The notes under the pieces: generated by a model
What the model was told of the DNA's origin: nothing
What the model saw: the letters and a program-made list of their open reading frames with translations, nothing else
The model's database searches: none
Translations under genes and position numbers: made by a program
NCBI GenBank assembly: GCA_029255685.2
Contig: CM055316.2
Span: forward strand, 75,824,861 to 75,888,860
DNA: 64,000 nucleotides
Source: Silene conica
Lineage: Eukaryota > Streptophyta > Magnoliopsida > Caryophyllales > Caryophyllaceae
Direction of reading: 5' to 3'
Part shown: piece by piece, positions 54,841 to 64,000 of the stretch
How positions within the stretch are numbered: the stretch's first letter is position 1
How the letters are laid out: each line of letters begins with the position of its first letter

Positions 54841-55832
54841 TGCTGAATTTATCTGCTTGCCTTGAGTTGGTACGTGTCAGATATGGATATTGATAATGAT
54901 GAGTAAATGTATATCTGTTTGAGTTATGGTTTGATCATCCAAGGCATTGGGTGACTCTTAGTTCGGTTTCATAAATAGTTGGATTTAAAGACCCCCCGAC
55001 TGGGCAACCAGTAGGGAAACCGGCTCTCCTTCCTAATTGTTTATGAAGTTGGTTGAGAGCCGTGCATTGTAATCGCATGATAGTAAGAGATCAGATGATG
55101 AGATGTTTATGCTTCACATGTTGATATATGTTGGAGTATTCTGTATTGTTTATGTGTTACGTGTTGTCACAAAAGGTGGCTAGGAGAACTCTAGTCACTC
55201 CCCACTGATTGTGGCGTACATGTTTTCATGTATGTAGGTACATGCAGGTTGGAGATGGGTTCACGAGAGGGCTAGCGAGTGATGATCCTGCTGTCATCAT
55301 ATGACTTACCTTATATCGCATAGCTAGACTCTTAGACTCTTGTTACATTTGTTTTGGTGCCTGTAGGGATGTTCCATCCCAGGCTGATGTATATATTTCA
55401 TTTCAGTACTTAGAACTGTTACTTATCTATTTTGATTTTATTCCAGTTTCAGTTGCTGTTTCAGTTTAAGACTTCTCGCATGTTGTTTAGTTTGCTAAAA
55501 AGTTTTATTTCCGCTGCATTTTTGGTACTTTTGTGTGTTTATATTTCCGCTTTCGCGAGGGGTTTTACATACCCGACCTAAGAAGAGACCACTTAGGAAG
55601 AACCCCTTACATTCCAGGAAGAATACCCAGCAAATCTGCAGGAACCCTTATGTTTCTGCAAGAACACTTATGTAACATTGTAATACCCATTCATTTCAAT
55701 AAGAATAAAAACATCTTTTCCTTTGTTTCTCTCATTTAGCAATTTGTCAAATATAAACAATGAATGTCTTTGCCACAAGATCATTATAACCTTGCATTAA
55801 CAAACTTGGTAATTTTCGACCAAAACAGTATC

Positions 55833-56152
55833 CTTCGAAGTGACGGATATCTCCCGTCTTCAATGAGATTTTGTGCTTAACAATAAAGAAATAATAAAAG
55901 TTAGTGGAAAGTTATTGTGGCATAGTCTTAAGATTTTGGCCGGTCTGACCAATAATGTTACTCTTACTATAGTTTCATAACAACGCCGAAATGATTATTT
56001 TCACTCTATCGCCTTAAATTTGACCTAATTTCATTTTGGTACCAGAGGCTTGTATAATTTCACGTAGGTATACTGAGTATTGAACTACTTTCCAGTTTAG
56101 ACACCTATCCATGACATTCTTACGAAGTATAATTACGTACTTAAAAATACTA
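55833..56152. other. flank of the Gypsy insertion, no gene
   Basis: CTTCGAAGTGACGGATATCT...CCCGTCTTCAATGAGATTTTGTGC continues R1-like sequence that lies left of the Gypsy element, showing what was disrupted. The rest is featureless. Confidence 0.4.
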
Positions 56153-56413
56153 CTTCATTCAATCGACATTGCAAGTTTCTCTTTTGTATGTATTCACAAA
56201 TGGAACATTCAGTTTTAATTTTCTCTTAATACAACGTAAGAGTAAATATATTTGCGCGGGATTTTGTTAGATTCGTTTTTACGAGTACATTGAAATATAT
56301 AACATTTATTTACAATTTTTACGATTATGTAGCTAAAAATATTTAGCACGTAAAACGTGCGTTGACAAACGTAAAAAAAAGCAAATGTGTAGTGTGGATT
56401 AAAATGGAGGAAG
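56153..56413. mobile_element. diverged Stowaway MITE
   Basis: The ends CTTCATTC / AATGGAGGAAG, TA on both sides, and the interior motifs GTAGCTAAAAATATTTAGCA and CGTTGACAAACGT are shared with the 12733 and 58847 copies. It is more decayed at the left end. Confidence 0.7.
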
Positions 56414-56574
56414 TATATATTAAAGCTAGCCCTTTTTTTTGCAATAACATGATATTATTCTAATTAATACTTTTTACAATTCAGACAAATAGTACAGTAA
56501 CATATAGTACTTGTTTTTTTGGCACTATTCATGATTATAGGCAATCCTCAACTTACATTTTATGAAAGACATAA

Positions 56575-57020
56575 CATCCGCCTTCAACTTATCACATGTA
56601 ATACCCGTCGTCAAGGAGAATTTGCATCATTTATGTTAAGACGGCCCAAATATACCCGTCTCATACTCTTAACTAGAATTTGGTGGTAAATCATGCTGAT
56701 TAAAATTAAGAAAAAGAGATCATATTTGGCGATACGTGTCAGCATGTAATGTGCTGAAATTGCATAATAATTGTATTCAAGGGACCCATCAGAATTAGGA
56801 AAATTAACAGGAACCACATGCACTGTTTCTCCCTCCTCCACATCATTCTTCTTACCCTTACTCATAACAAATATTATCCGTTTTTTAAAACGGGTTAAAA
56901 ACTAACAAGTGGGGCAATAAAGACAAAAAATTAACATTATCTAGGTGATAAGTGGATTGATTTGGTATGTATTTGGCCCATCTATGCTTAAAACGGATAA
57001 TAACGGCCTAAAATAAGAAT
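56575..57020. repeat. R1-related repeat upstream of the CBF-like gene
   Basis: Contains GTTAAGACGGCCCAAATATACCCGTC at 56635-56660. At 56875-57020 there is a block ATCCG..AAAACGGGTTAAA, ACTAACAAGTG, AATAAAGACAAAAAA, CTAGGTGATAA, AACGGATAATAACGG, ending AATAAGAATTTGTG. The same block is repeated in the same direction at 57975-58145. Confidence 0.6.
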
Positions 57021-57117
57021 TTGTGGTTACTCCAGCTGTTTTGATGTCCGCGCGTTTTTTCCTTAATTGTTCCCTTGCTTGACACTCTCATTTAGATACG
57101 GAGTATTTAATTTTTGC

Positions 57118-57126
57118 TATATATAC
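57118..57126 (+). promoter_or_regulatory. TATA box of the CBF-like gene
   Basis: TATATATAC about 95 bp before the ATG, preceded by TACGGAGTATTTAA. It lies only about 100 bp after the R1 repeat, so the repeat is part of the proximal promoter. Confidence 0.65.
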
Positions 57127-57220
57127 ACCCAATCTCACATTTCACATTTCCAAACAAATATACCATAATTAGAACATTTTAACTGTACGTACCACTATTA
57201 GGTTATAAAATCGAACAAAA

Positions 57221-57889
57221 ATGAGTGACATTAATAATAACAAAAATCATTTACGATCCGATAGTTTGACCTTGTCCCCCTCGACTGTGGGGAACATGGG
57301 TGGGTTGACGCTTATGTTAGCGCCAGCCCACCCAAAGAAAAAGGCAGGTCGTCAGAAGGTCCAGGAAACTCGCCACCCAATTTATCGGGGCGTCCGACTA
57401 AGAAAAAGCGGTAAATGGGTGAGCGAGGTCCGCCTGCCTAACAATAAGGACCGACTATGGTTAGGAACATACTTAACAGCTGAAATGGCAGCGCGCGCTC
57501 ATGACGTGGCTGCCATAGCATTAAGAGGCCATGAAGGTGCTTGTCTTAACTTTGCTGACTCTGTATGGCGGCTCCCTGTCCCGGCCACGTCCGACAACAA
57601 AGATATCCAAAAAGCGGCGGCGGAGGCAGGAATGGCGTTCCGGCCAACTATTGAGTCGGTCAATATAGAACCACCACCTCCGGCTCCGCCGCCATTGAAG
57701 GAGGAGAATGAGGATTATATGGATGATGATATGGTGTTTGATATGCCAGGTGTGATGGCTGACATGTACGAGGGACTTGGAATGTCACTGCCACATCAAC
57801 AGCCAAATAGTTCAAGCTGTTGTAGTTATGAAAATGATGATGTCGGATGTGAAGATGATGACATATCACTTTGGAGCCACTCTTTATAA
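57221..57889 (+). CDS. CBF/DREB1-type AP2/ERF transcription factor, 222 aa
   Basis: A single-exon gene, as usual for this subfamily. The AP2 DNA-binding domain spans about residues 54-111 ([39 protein letters not shown]). It is bracketed by the two CBF signatures: [16 protein letters not shown] (38-53) and DSVWR (113-117). The C-terminal half is acidic ([17 protein letters not shown]), as expected for an activation domain. CBF/DREB1 proteins bind CRT/DRE elements (core CCGAC) and drive cold and drought responses. Unusual points: the position-19 Glu of the AP2 domain, important for DRE preference, is Leu (VRLPNNK), and the usual LWSY end reads LWSHSL. DNA specificity may therefore be altered. 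It acts in the nucleus. Good TATA; ATG context AAAATGAG. Confident family call, no single orthologue claimed. Confidence 0.9.
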   Translation: MSDINNNKNHLRSDSLTLSPSTVGNMGGLTLMLAPAHPKKKAGRQKVQETRHPIYRGVRLRKSGKWVSEVRLPNNKDRLWLGTYLTAEMAARAHDVAAIALRGHEGACLNFADSVWRLPVPATSDNKDIQKAAAEAGMAFRPTIESVNIEPPPPAPPPLKEENEDYMDDDMVFDMPGVMADMYEGLGMSLPHQQPNSSSCCSYENDDVGCEDDDISLWSHSL

Positions 57890-57971
57890 GGAATGTTTAT
57901 GTTTACATTAATTTGTGTTTTTTTGGTGTGTTCAAAAAGTTTTGGTTGGATGATTCTCGTATCGGTAAGTC

Positions 57972-58145
57972 TAAGACATCATCCGTCTTAAGTTTAAGAC
58001 GGGTTAAATACTAACAAGTGAAGATAATAAAGACAAAAAAATTGTCATTTTCTAGGTGATAAATGAGATAATTTGATATATATTTGACCCGTCTTACACT
58101 TAAACAGATAATAACGGTCTGATTGTCTGAATTGAGAATTTGTGT
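57972..58145. repeat. R1-related repeat downstream of the CBF-like gene
   Basis: CATCCGTCTTAAGTTTAAGA, CGGGTTAAATACTAACAAGTG, AATAAAGACAAAAAAATTG, TCTAGGTGATAAATGA, TTGACCCGTCTTA. It is a direct-orientation partner of 56875-57020. Confidence 0.6.
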
Positions 58146-58846
58146 TCTTGTATATGTTGGTGTTCTACAAGATTTTGTTATTGATGTTTGTGTGGTAGAA
58201 AAATATATAGCAATATAGCATATCTAATATTCAATTGAGTGCTATCTTCTTTGATAAATAAATTGTGAAATCACATAATTTTTGTTAAAACATGGAAGAT
58301 ATTGTAAAGATGGTGAATCTAAAAACAAAAATCATCATTTTTGGTACTTATGTTTAAGAGTTATGATCCGATAAAGTTTTTTTATTTAAAAAATGGGGTT
58401 AATATCTAGAAAATGAAAAAAAAGGGTTATGAGGTAGAATATTAAACTCTATAATTTTTTGTAAAGGTTGATACTCTGTACTAATGGATCTTCAACTAAT
58501 ATGTTTAAACTCTAAATACATTTTAAAACAATCCTGTAATCTAAAGAGTACTCTGTTCTATTTTAATGGAAAAAAAACAGGGGAGGAGAATAATCCAAAA
58601 GGGATATGTTGGGATGTTTTTGGCTAAAATTTTCGAAATGTAAAATTTGGAAGAAATATTGAGTATGGATTAAGGGTCCCATTTTGGTACCTTTTAACCA
58701 TTTTTGTGAATAAAATAGGATGAGTGGAAGTAACGAGTGTGAATTTCTCAATCCTTTTTTGGTCACAAGTTGAAGTAGGCACATTATTAGATATGTGAGC
58801 ATCGTATGTTGGACCCTTTTCCGTCTCAATCTGATGTACGAAGATA
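58146..58846. other. 3' flank of the CBF-like gene, no gene seen
   Basis: AT-rich. Two overlapping minus-strand frames (58563-58896) have no domain and cross a MITE boundary, so they are not credible. Confidence 0.4.
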
Positions 58847-59104
58847 CTCCCTTCGTTCGATTCCACTTCGCAGGTTTGCTTTTTCACGTTTGCCAACGCA
58901 CGTTTTACATGTTAAATATCTTTAGCTACGTAGTTGTAAAAATTATAAAAGTTAGATATTTTCAATGTACTCGTAAATACGAATTAAACAAGACCCCACA
59001 TGAATATGTTTTCTCTTACGTATTAGGAGAAAATTGAGATTAAATGTTCACCTGTGAATAGTGTACAAAATAAAAATCTGCGAAGTGGAATCGAACGGAG
59101 GGAG
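58847..59104. mobile_element. Stowaway MITE, 258 bp
   Basis: CTCCCTTCGTTCGATTCCAC at the left, GTGGAATCGAACGGAGGGAG at the right, TA duplications. The interior motifs (CACGTTTGCCAACGCACGTT, TTTAGCTACGTAG) match the 12733 copy. Confidence 0.9.
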
Positions 59105-59848
59105 TATTATTTAGGTTTCATTTTTAGACCCACTTCTTTTAGCATTTTGCTCTTCAAAGAGGATATATTCGTTTTGCGTAGTTAATTACTCTTTTTTTAT
59201 TGGAATAGGTCAATAAGTCAATTCACATATATATTAAATCGGGATTTAGTGCAAACTATTTTACGGTGTCAATCGAACTTGTGTATTTAGAAACAAAAAA
59301 CATAAATTAACCCACGACCTTGTCATTTGATGGAGTACTATAAAGCCTACTTATCCACCTGCCACCCTCTCTTCATCTTTACCAACCATCACCGCATGGC
59401 GCCATTAATTTCTAATGTTGACGTCGTAACTCTGATCTGTAACACCAGTGCACCACGTCCACCACCTCCACGTCAACGATCGACCCAACCTTAACACATT
59501 TCACGCCGACATCTGTCCTTAACCTCTCTTCCTTCCCTACACACCGACGTCGACCTCCCATCACCGATACGTCCCCAGGTCGGTCTTCCCCTCCTTCTAT
59601 TTTTATATTTCCAATATCTTATTAAAAACTTCCTCGATTTAAATTCTAAATCTACAAGAATAAATGATGAATCTGCAAAAACTAACAACACTGGTGGCTT
59701 CGTCGGGATTTCGAGTACAATTACATCGTCGTTGGGAAAAGTCGAGTGTGCTAATGATAGCGGTGGGAACGCCATCAACTCGACAATGGATTTGGTCTAA
59801 GATGGCACATGATGTCTTCACCACGAGATATATATAAGGGTGGTTCAA
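59105..59848. other. intergenic, mixed repeats
   Basis: 59360-59580 is richer in C (CCACCTCCACGTCAACG) but has no open frame with a domain. It could be decayed coding sequence. Confidence 0.35.
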
Positions 59849-59990
59849 TATGATGTTTATCGGCGTTTGGTGGTGATCCAATAGGAATATTAATAATAGT
59901 TGAGCCACAACCATAAGTTTAATGTTTTGGTTGAGATGATTCATCTATCATGGTATCAGAACCAGTGCGGTCGAAGGTCACGGGTTTGAA
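59849..59990 (+). mobile_element. LTR end with initiator-Met tRNA PBS (TRIM or Copia remnant)
   Basis: TGATGTTTATCGG...GATTCATCTATCA could be a short LTR of about 100 bp. It is followed at 59950 by TGGTATCAGAACCAG, which matches the primer site for tRNA-iMet (TGGTATCAGAGCC) except at one base. GGTCACGGGTTTGAATCCTG follows. No coding region or second LTR was found. It abuts a LINE fragment. Confidence 0.5.
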
Positions 59991-60626
59991 TCCTGACAAC
60001 CACAAATCGATATCTGGTTTCCATGCTTTGAGAATCATTGGTTTGTTGTCAAAAAGATAGCATCCTGCCTGCAATGCAGCCTCCTGCATGGCTTCAGACT
60101 GAAACCGCACCAGAAACACTCCATTGGGCATGAACGAAATCTTATCAATCACATATTGCTTCCAAATCCTTTTAAGGAAATTTTCAATAACAGGGCATGG
60201 TGGATTGGCTCCCATAATAAAACCATACACAGCCTTTTTCCAATACTCAATCTCATCATTTACGTCTTCCTTAGAGAGCTGTAACACAATATCATTGAGA
60301 TTAGGAACATGTATGGATTTCTTACCCTGTTTCTTGAGCCATTGTCCCTCTGTTTCTGCGTTAGGGTTTGTTTCCTCACCGTTGTCACCATAAGCCTCAT
60401 CATCACATTCATCATTAGATGTCTCAGCATCCTCATCCACATCTGTTATCTCATATGGTGCAACCCCCACCACATCCATGATGGATTTCTCTTTCAGCGG
60501 GACCATATTACTCAAAAAGCCCTGCTCTGTCTCGCTCTCAATACTCTCTTTTCTCATAATTTGTTTGTGTTTCCTCCTCATGATATTGCTTAGAGCAGGA
60601 GAAGACGAAGAAGGAGACTTGGCCAA
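59991..60626 (-). pseudogene. LINE ORF1 fragment with DUF4283 domain
   Basis: Minus-strand frame, about 210 residues of element sequence. The N-terminal half is Ser-rich, then acidic (DVDEDAETSNDECDDEAYG). The second half is a DUF4283 domain: EIEYWKKAVYGFIMGANPPC, VIENFLKRIWKQY, NGVFLVRF, CYLFDNKPMILKAWKPDID. DUF4283 is typical of the Gag-like ORF1 of plant LINE elements, ahead of a zinc knuckle. Here the frame breaks off after the domain where it meets the LTR/PBS sequence. The zinc knuckle, endonuclease and reverse transcriptase are all missing. Upstream of the start there is only a short non-coding stretch. Non-functional remnant. Confidence 0.8.
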
Positions 60627-60810
60627 GGTGCCAAAGATCGCCTGGTAATCGCCTGCCGCCTGCTTATCTCTCTAATAATTTTTTTAAAATAATCAAGTTA
60701 TTTATGTAATTATTAGTTAATGTTACAACGTCAATCTTATTTGGTGTATTTTATCTCTTTTACATTTTAGACATGTTGGCAAGTTATAATAATTTTATAT
60801 ATTTTCTTAA

Positions 60811-60843
60811 AACTCGTGCATAAATGCACGAGATCTACACTAG
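60811..60843 (+). mobile_element. Helitron 3' end (plus orientation)
   Basis: Hairpin CTCGTGCATAAATGCACGAG, then ATCTACACTAG directly before a T. The stem differs in sequence from the 5360/7703 family. The body should extend left, across or up to the LINE fragment. The 5' TC end was not found. Confidence 0.6.
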
Positions 60844-61329
60844 TTTTACACAAATTCGTAAGTAAAAGTTTATGTAGTCCTTTGTTTCGTTAAACTTCTT
60901 TTCATGGGCATATCTATATAAAAGTATATAACAACAACCACTAAACATAAATTGGACACGGTCGCACTTACGTAAAAAAAATTTCCCGCCCAAGTTCCTA
61001 TTATGTAAAATCGTTTTTGGAAAATTAAATATTATAAAATATTACCAAAGGGTAGTGCTATGGCGACACCGGGTGTTACCGATTTCGGTAACACCCTAAT
61101 AAAAAATAGAAAAAAAATAGAAAATAGAAAATTAAATTTTCGTATTTGCGCCAATTTTGAAAGGGTAGAACCGTAAATCACATATTTATCATATTAATAA
61201 AATAAAATATAAAATATAATAATAATTATAACTAGATAATACGGTGGTTGATCGGGGGGGCCGGCGGTGGTCGGCCGTCAATGCCGCCGGTGGTTGATAA
61301 TCAACCATCAAATGAAACCTCAAAAATGT
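60844..61329. other. intergenic with a short palindrome
   Basis: GGGTGTTACCGATTTCGGTAACACCC at 61071-61096 is a perfect hairpin. GATCGGGGGGGCCGGCGGTGG near 61250 is an isolated GC-rich patch. No gene. Confidence 0.5.
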
Positions 61330-61405
61330 TATTGGTGGGGCTTGATCACTTAACCTCTGGGATGAGATACAATTGCTAACACCACTATACCACATGGATC
61401 TTTCT
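61330..61405 (-). repeat. possible tRNA-like (SINE-like) repeat
   Basis: The minus strand reads TGTGGTATAGTGGTGTTAGCA (box A-like) and, 30 bp on, AGGTTAAGTGATC (poor box B). Weak. Confidence 0.3.
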
Positions 61406-62001
61406 GATGAATTCGTATCTCCTTTGGTAAATATACCTATGTTAAAACTTTAGCTAAAACAATATGTACGTATAATAATTATTACATGAATTTATACTTA
61501 TAATCAATGTACCTTCAGTATAACATCAATATAATTCTTGAAGGTGATTTTGTGAAACTTGGTAATGAGCGATATTTTTTTGAGTTATGAAGTTTCATTT
61601 TTTTTTTATTTTGTGAGTTTTCTTAGAGTATAAATAAGTATATATGTTATATTTTGAAAACTATTAAAAGTAAGTAAATCAGTTCAAATTTCCAAAAAAA
61701 TAAGATATTCCATAATTCATTAAATTTTTAATTTAATTTATAAAATAATTATTATTAATCTTAAATAATATTCTAATCCAATATTTCAAATTTATTTAAA
61801 TATATAACTCTAATACAACTATGTTATCAACTACTATAATATTAACCACCCAGGTAAGTAGTAATAACAACAATAATAGCAACTCGAGTAATGAAAGTCA
61901 TAATAGCAGCAACATGGTAGTAAAATTAACAATAATAAATGCAGAGGTAGTGAATGAAAAAATGAAAAAATAATGACAGTGGGAGAAGTGAAAGTAATAG
62001 T
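61406..62001. other. AT-rich intergenic, no gene seen
   Basis: Contains AATAACAACAATAATAGCAAC-type low complexity at 61860-61990. Confidence 0.4.
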
Positions 62002-62578
62002 TAGGGGTGTTCAGAATAAACCGAACCGCAATAACCGAATCGAAAAACCGTACATTTTTAAAGTTCGATTAACCGAACCATAATGACAAAGTGATTCGGT
62101 GAACCGAACCGTTATAAATTTATTATAGACACGATTCGGTTAAGGTTCACAATTTTTGAAAAGAGGTTAACCAAACCGAACCGAACCGTTTCACAAAAAA
62201 GTAAGCAAAAGATTAAAATATTATATAAAGTGTTTTTCGTTTATTTTTTTAAGTCTTTTCAAATTCAAAAATTGCTAAATTGATTAATATTAAAGTTTCA
62301 CTAATTAACTTTATCGTTGACTATAATATATAATAAAAATTTAATTAAACTAATAGATAAAATTCCCGAAAACTAAAGAAAAAGTATATTTAGCACGTTT
62401 ATAGGTTAACCAGTAACCAAACCGCAAATAAACGTTTAAAGAGGTTAACCAAACCGTTTAATTATAACCGTTAGGAGCAGTGCGGATTAGGTTCGCTGTT
62501 TTCCCTAACCGAACCGTGTGCGAGCCGAATTAAATATACGGTTCGGTGAACTGAACCGCGAATGAACATACACCACTA
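62002..62578. mobile_element. non-autonomous hAT MITE (577 bp) with AACCGAACCG repeats
   Basis: Starts TAGGGGTGTTCAG. The reverse complement of its end is TAGTGGTGTATGTTCA, an imperfect hAT-type TIR. The flanks GTAATAGT and GTATAGTA are a near-match for an 8-bp target duplication that has since mutated. Clusters of GGTTCGGTT/AACCGAACC fill both ends around an AT-rich core. No transposase. Confidence 0.72.
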
Positions 62579-62670
62579 GTATAGTAGTGACAACCCATGT
62601 AGCGAAAGTAACTGTAGGAACAACGGAGAGAGTATAAATTTTTTTTTAACAATTCGATTTTAAGAAAATA

Positions 62671-62705
62671 CTAGTGTAACACCCGTGAAAAATCACGGGG
62701 TTGCT
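62671..62705 (-). mobile_element. Helitron 3' end (minus orientation)
   Basis: The minus strand reads CCCCGTGATTTTTCACGGG, then TGTTACACTAG and a T. The body should run right, possibly past the window edge. The 5' end was not found. Confidence 0.55.
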
Positions 62706-62864
62706 ACACTTACTTTTAAATATCACATATATAAATTTTACTTATTATACGATAATCAGACCATATAATACCAGATTTTATGGAAAATGAAAGTAGTATT
62801 TAGACGTATTTTAAATTCTTTTTGTTATACATATAAAGATTTGTTCTATAACTAAAAAATTTAC

Positions 62865-62958
62865 ACGTTGCTATTGGGGTTCGAACACGCACGCACTTAG
62901 ATGTTTGTATTTTGCAAGTAATCTTGTTACATACCAACTAAGCAAGGGAACACATATA
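62865..62958 (-). repeat. tRNA-like (SINE-like) repeat
   Basis: The minus strand carries CTTGCTTAGTTGGTATGTAA (box A) and GTTCGAACCCCAATAG (box B) about 45 bp apart. There is no reliable clover-leaf, so it is probably a SINE fragment. Confidence 0.45.
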
Positions 62959-63599
62959 TTTAGCAACTACATATCTTTATATTATTCAATGTACTTCATA
63001 TTATTCGTTTACATCTAATTTAGTTTTTCACCTATTCATTTCCTTATTTTTAAACATTTAGTGATTTATTTCTTTATTTTTAAAACAAATTATTGTTAGC
63101 TTAAATCTTTTCATTTGACCATATCTTATTGTTGAGATTTTTATGCAAAAAAAAATCTTCATTAGATAATTCACATTTGGTGATAAAATTTGGAGGGAAA
63201 TATTATCTTTTTGTTTAAATTGTATGCAAAAATATCTTTTCCTTAATATTTAGTGTTAATCTTGATTATTAATCAAATTAATTTAGTGTTGATCTAATTT
63301 TAATTTGACGATTGAATTTAGGATTATCTAAATTTAATTTGACGATTTGATCTTGATTAATGTTTTTATTAATATAATTATTTTAGGGTAAATGATTTAG
63401 TTAAATTATATATGTGTTCAACAATTGATCATGGATTCTGATCTCAATCACGATTAATTTTTGATGAACTTAATCACAATTGATTAAATTATTTCAGGGT
63501 AAATTGATTAGATAAATTATTTAAGAACAAATGAAACAATGAAAAATTCCCATTTAATTTAGGGTCCTTTAATTTAAATGAAACAATTAAAAAACCGGG
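62959..63599. other. AT-rich intergenic, no gene seen
   Basis: ATTTAATTTGACGATT and TTAATCACAATTGATTAA-type phrases recur at 63290-63490 as weak repeats. Confidence 0.4.
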
Positions 63600-63700
63600 G
63601 AAGTGGTAAATGACCCCCTTAAGTTTGCTAGAATGTGATAATAACCCCCTTAACTTTCTTTTGGAGTAAATAACCCCCTTAACTTTACCATAAGGTGAAA
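63600..63700. repeat. three-unit repeat of TAACCCCCTTAACTTT
   Basis: AATGACCCCCTTAAGTTTGC, AATAACCCCCTTAACTTTC and AATAACCCCCTTAACTTTACC at about 45-bp spacing. Such arrays are common at ends of plant MITEs, but no partner end was seen before the window closes. Confidence 0.6.
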
Positions 63701-64000
63701 TTAAACACTTTCTAATTTTCCGATCAAAATCTCGTCGGATTTTCAATTTCTCACCAATTTCTCATATTAATGCAACAAATCCTATCTACACCTTACTTTA
63801 AAAAAGAAAAAAAAAAGAAAAAGAACTATCCTACTTACTTCCGTCCCCCTGTATTCCCCCCAAATTACCCAACACCAACCTCATGACTTGCTTTGTCTTT
63901 TTTCTCAATTTTGCCAAACAAATAATCCCACTGTATGTTCTCCTACCTCTGAATCTCATTTTTGTCAAGTTTAATTAATTGGAGTCGTAAACTGCTGTAA
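63701..64000. other. window end, no gene seen
   Basis: AT-rich with a C-rich patch near 63840. Nothing supported. Confidence 0.4.

Larger units (their letters stand above)
52642..55569. mobile_element. solo LTR, 2,928 bp, of a second Gypsy family
   Basis: Begins TGTAACATCCCG and ends GGGGTTTTACA (inverted TGTAA/TTACA). It has a perfect 5-bp target duplication, TACCC, at 52637-52641 and 55570-55574. The length and the TGTAACATCCC start recall Tekay/Del-type chromovirus LTRs. There is no PBS or coding domain, so it is a recombined solo LTR. It is the youngest layer here, since it interrupts the 3' LTR of a recent element. Confidence 0.93.
42914..55827 (+). mobile_element. Tat-type Ty3/Gypsy LTR retrotransposon, 12.9 kb with nested solo LTR
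   Basis: Complete structure: 5-bp target duplication GTATC (42909-42913, 55828-55832), 579-bp LTRs, PBS, gag-protease-RT-RNaseH-second RNaseH-integrase, an antisense gene between pol and the 3' LTR, and a polypurine tract. The second RNase H and the antisense ORF are the marks of the Tat lineage. The LTRs differ at about 8 of 579 positions by eye (about 1.4%), so insertion was fairly recent. gag/pol carries three in-frame TAG stops, so this copy cannot make its polyprotein alone. Without the 2.9-kb nested LTR the element is about 10 kb. It sits inside sequence resembling an R1 repeat. Confidence 0.93.
52316..55827 (+). repeat. 3' LTR, split by a nested solo LTR
   Basis: Two parts, 52316-52641 and 55575-55827, add up to exactly 579 bp and match the 5' LTR except at about eight positions. 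The break is at CCCATACCC. Confidence 0.93.

Noticed and set aside
59945..59995. tRNA gene at TGGTATCAGAACC
   Set aside because: Matches the complement of the 3' end of tRNA-iMet next to an LTR-like end, so a primer binding site is the better reading.

Overview
This window is nuclear DNA from a flowering plant. The support is Arabidopsis-type telomeric repeats (CCCTAAA), a CBF/DREB1-type AP2 gene, a FAR1/FRS-type gene, and plant-style TATA boxes and transposons (Gypsy, Helitron, hAT, MULE, Stowaway, SINE). The frequent TACTCCGTAT motif and the Tat-type Gypsy would fit Caryophyllales, but that is a weak inference. The DNA is AT-rich, gene-poor and heavily layered with mobile elements.

Layout. 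1-13.2 kb is intergenic and made almost wholly of repeats: nested hAT MITE and SINE insertions in a tandem repeat (1.6-2.8 kb), two related Helitrons (4.2-7.7 kb, the second carrying a hAT MITE), an inverted pair of Stowaway MITEs (8.8-9.4 kb), a 1,020-bp Mutator-like element with 230-bp inverted repeats (10.7-11.7 kb), and three tRNA-like repeats. 13.2-28.9 kb is the most original part. It holds one orphan 168-aa gene and a cluster of small genes for about 90-residue, mostly helical proteins of no family I recognise: 14.7, 18.0 and 19.8 kb on +, 27.2 and 28.4 kb on -, a one-stop pseudogene at 23.0 kb and a fragment at 25.2 kb. The cluster is a mosaic of direct and inverted duplications. One member has a 1.7-kb solo LTR inserted inside its stop codon.

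29-33.4 kb has degenerate repeats, an interstitial telomeric tract and an intronless FAR1/MULE-type gene with an in-frame amber stop before its C-terminal tail. 33.4-42.9 kb is gene-poor and AT-rich, with MITE-like repeats and a Helitron end. 42.9-55.8 kb is one 12.9-kb Tat-type Gypsy retrotransposon with matching 5-bp target duplications. It carries gag and pol in one frame broken by three TAG stops, and an antisense spliced gene behind pol. A 2.9-kb solo LTR of another family is inserted in its 3' LTR. 55.8-64 kb holds the CBF/DREB1-like gene between two direct repeats, then Stowaway, a LINE ORF1 fragment, Helitron ends, a third hAT MITE and tRNA-like repeats.

The host genes do not form an operon or an obvious pathway. 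The cluster at 14-28 kb looks like a birth-and-death family with shared promoter blocks and a telo-box next to the start codon. Repeat boundaries were read by eye. Where a target-site duplication is quoted it was seen directly.
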